Shown piece after piece: positions 4,905 through 5,615 of a DNA stretch of 5,615 nt. Position 1 is the first letter of the stretch, and every line of letters starts with the position of its first letter. A program made the translations under genes and the position numbers. The stretch is from Helicobacteraceae bacterium (lineage in GTDB: Bacteria; Campylobacterota; Campylobacteria; Campylobacterales; Sulfurimonadaceae). The notes under the pieces are model-generated. The model was not told the origin of the DNA. It saw only the letters and a list, made by a program, of their open reading frames with translations, and made no database searches. Location: positions 1 through 5,615 of the forward strand of contig WFMO01000093.1 of NCBI GenBank assembly GCA_015489055.1. Direction: 5' to 3'.

Positions 4905-5615
4905 TCAAACAAGCAAAAATTTAAAAAGCGGTAAAACGATTATCTTTTTAGTATTAACTACTATCTCATTCTCTTCATCTTTTGTTATAAGATAAGCACT
5001 ATCAAGATGAAAATACCCCATCGCTTCTATAAGTCCATTTATCTCTCTTTGTTTCGTTTTTTCATCTTTTAACTCATAGCTTACATTAATTAAAACTTGT
5101 TTACCATCTATCTTGGCATAAAAATCAACCTCTTGTTTTTGTTTGAAGTAGTAAACCTCTTTTGTTTGCCTTCTAAGATGCAAAAAAACAACATTTTCAT
5201 ATAACTTACTAAAATCTTCACTGATTGCATAGTCATAAATCTTTTTAAATCCACTATCAATAGCATATATTTTTTTTGGGTTTCTTTGCTCCTCTTTGAT
5301 AGAGTTTCTATATATTGGCATACTAAAAAGTGCATAAGCATCTTCAAGATGTGAGATATACTCAAAAATAGTATCTTTTGAGAGTTTAAAACCTTGTGAT
5401 TTAAACTCATTGTAAAGTTTTGTGAAACTTACAAGTGTTGCTATATTCGTAAAGCAGTATTTTGTGAGGTGTTTGAGTAAACTTCTATTTTTGAGGTTGT
5501 ATCTATCTACAATATCTTTGTAAATGATAAGTTCTAAATAATCACTGAGTATTTTTCTTGATATTGTACTCTCTTCATCTATAGTCTCTGCAAATCCTCC
5601 ATCTACAAGATAATG
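4905..5615 (-). CDS. AAA-family ATPase with DUF4143 domain, partial (C-terminal part)
   Basis: The frame stays open from the right window edge to TGA at 4907-4905, giving the last 236 residues; the start and the N-terminal AAA_14 ATPase domain with its P-loop lie outside. The visible order is typical of DUF4143 proteins (numbered from the edge): YLVDGGFAETI (2-12), SDYLELIIYKDIVDRYN (24-40), FKSQGFKLSKDTI (71-83, winged-helix-like), NPKKIYAIDSG (112-122), YENVVFLHLRR (139-149), EVYYFKQKQEVDF (153-165), and the end VLPLFKFLLV. The C-terminal part has a nuclease-like fold in this family, with a Glu (140) and an Asp (164), but the usual Lys position reads INVSYEL, so nuclease activity is doubtful. 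The cellular role of such proteins is not established. It is convergent with dinB and the IS21 relic; ATG 5321 is internal, not the start. Confidence 0.9.
   Translation of the reverse strand, partial: HYLVDGGFAETIDEESTISRKILSDYLELIIYKDIVDRYNLKNRSLLKHLTKYCFTNIATLVSFTKLYNEFKSQGFKLSKDTIFEYISHLEDAYALFSMPIYRNSIKEEQRNPKKIYAIDSGFKKIYDYAISEDFSKLYENVVFLHLRRQTKEVYYFKQKQEVDFYAKIDGKQVLINVSYELKDEKTKQREINGLIEAMGYFHLDSAYLITKDEENEIVVNTKKIIVLPLFKFLLV

Noticed and set aside
5108..5410. 100-codon minus-strand frame within the DUF4143 gene.
   Set aside because: It is an alternative frame of the DUF4143 coding sequence, which is open across the whole region and matches its family.

Overview
The window is AT-rich DNA that looks chromosomal and most likely comes from a member of the Campylobacterota (Sulfurimonas/Arcobacter-like). 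This rests on the style of MinC, MinD and DinB, the T-rich sigma70-type promoter with a perfect extended -10 box, and the codon use. It cannot be placed to genus from sequence reading alone.

Three intact genes form a compact min operon (about 886-2512): minC, minD and minE. They overlap or abut and together form the oscillating system that places the division septum at mid-cell. MinD is the membrane ATPase, MinC the FtsZ inhibitor it carries, and MinE the factor that drives MinD off the membrane. A strong promoter (862-867) lies directly upstream. A fourth intact gene, dinB (3280-4548), encodes a Y-family translesion DNA polymerase with the catalytic residues present and an extra segment of about 48 residues in the palm. 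The right edge holds the 3' two thirds of a minus-strand gene for an AAA/DUF4143 ATPase that runs off the window (4905-5615).

Everything between these genes is an insertion-sequence graveyard. Left of minC (1-861) are fragments that read like IS256 (minus strand), IS1380 (plus strand, stops and a frameshift) and an IS1182/IS5-type transposase tail whose last stop codon overlaps the minC promoter. Between minE and dinB (2513-3279) are an IS66-type N-terminus and an IS630-type C-terminus. Between dinB and the DUF4143 gene (4549-4904) is an IS21 istA fragment, bracketed by a degenerate pair of inverted repeats (4547-4572 and 4860-4885) that start inside the dinB stop codon.

I see no new defence or metabolic system. 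The most unusual points are the six different transposase relics packed around essential-type genes, the minC promoter overlapping a transposase relic, the small inverted-repeat-bounded relic behind dinB, and a perfect 14-bp palindrome inside it that overlaps a promoter-like sequence. No tRNA, rRNA or CRISPR array was seen.
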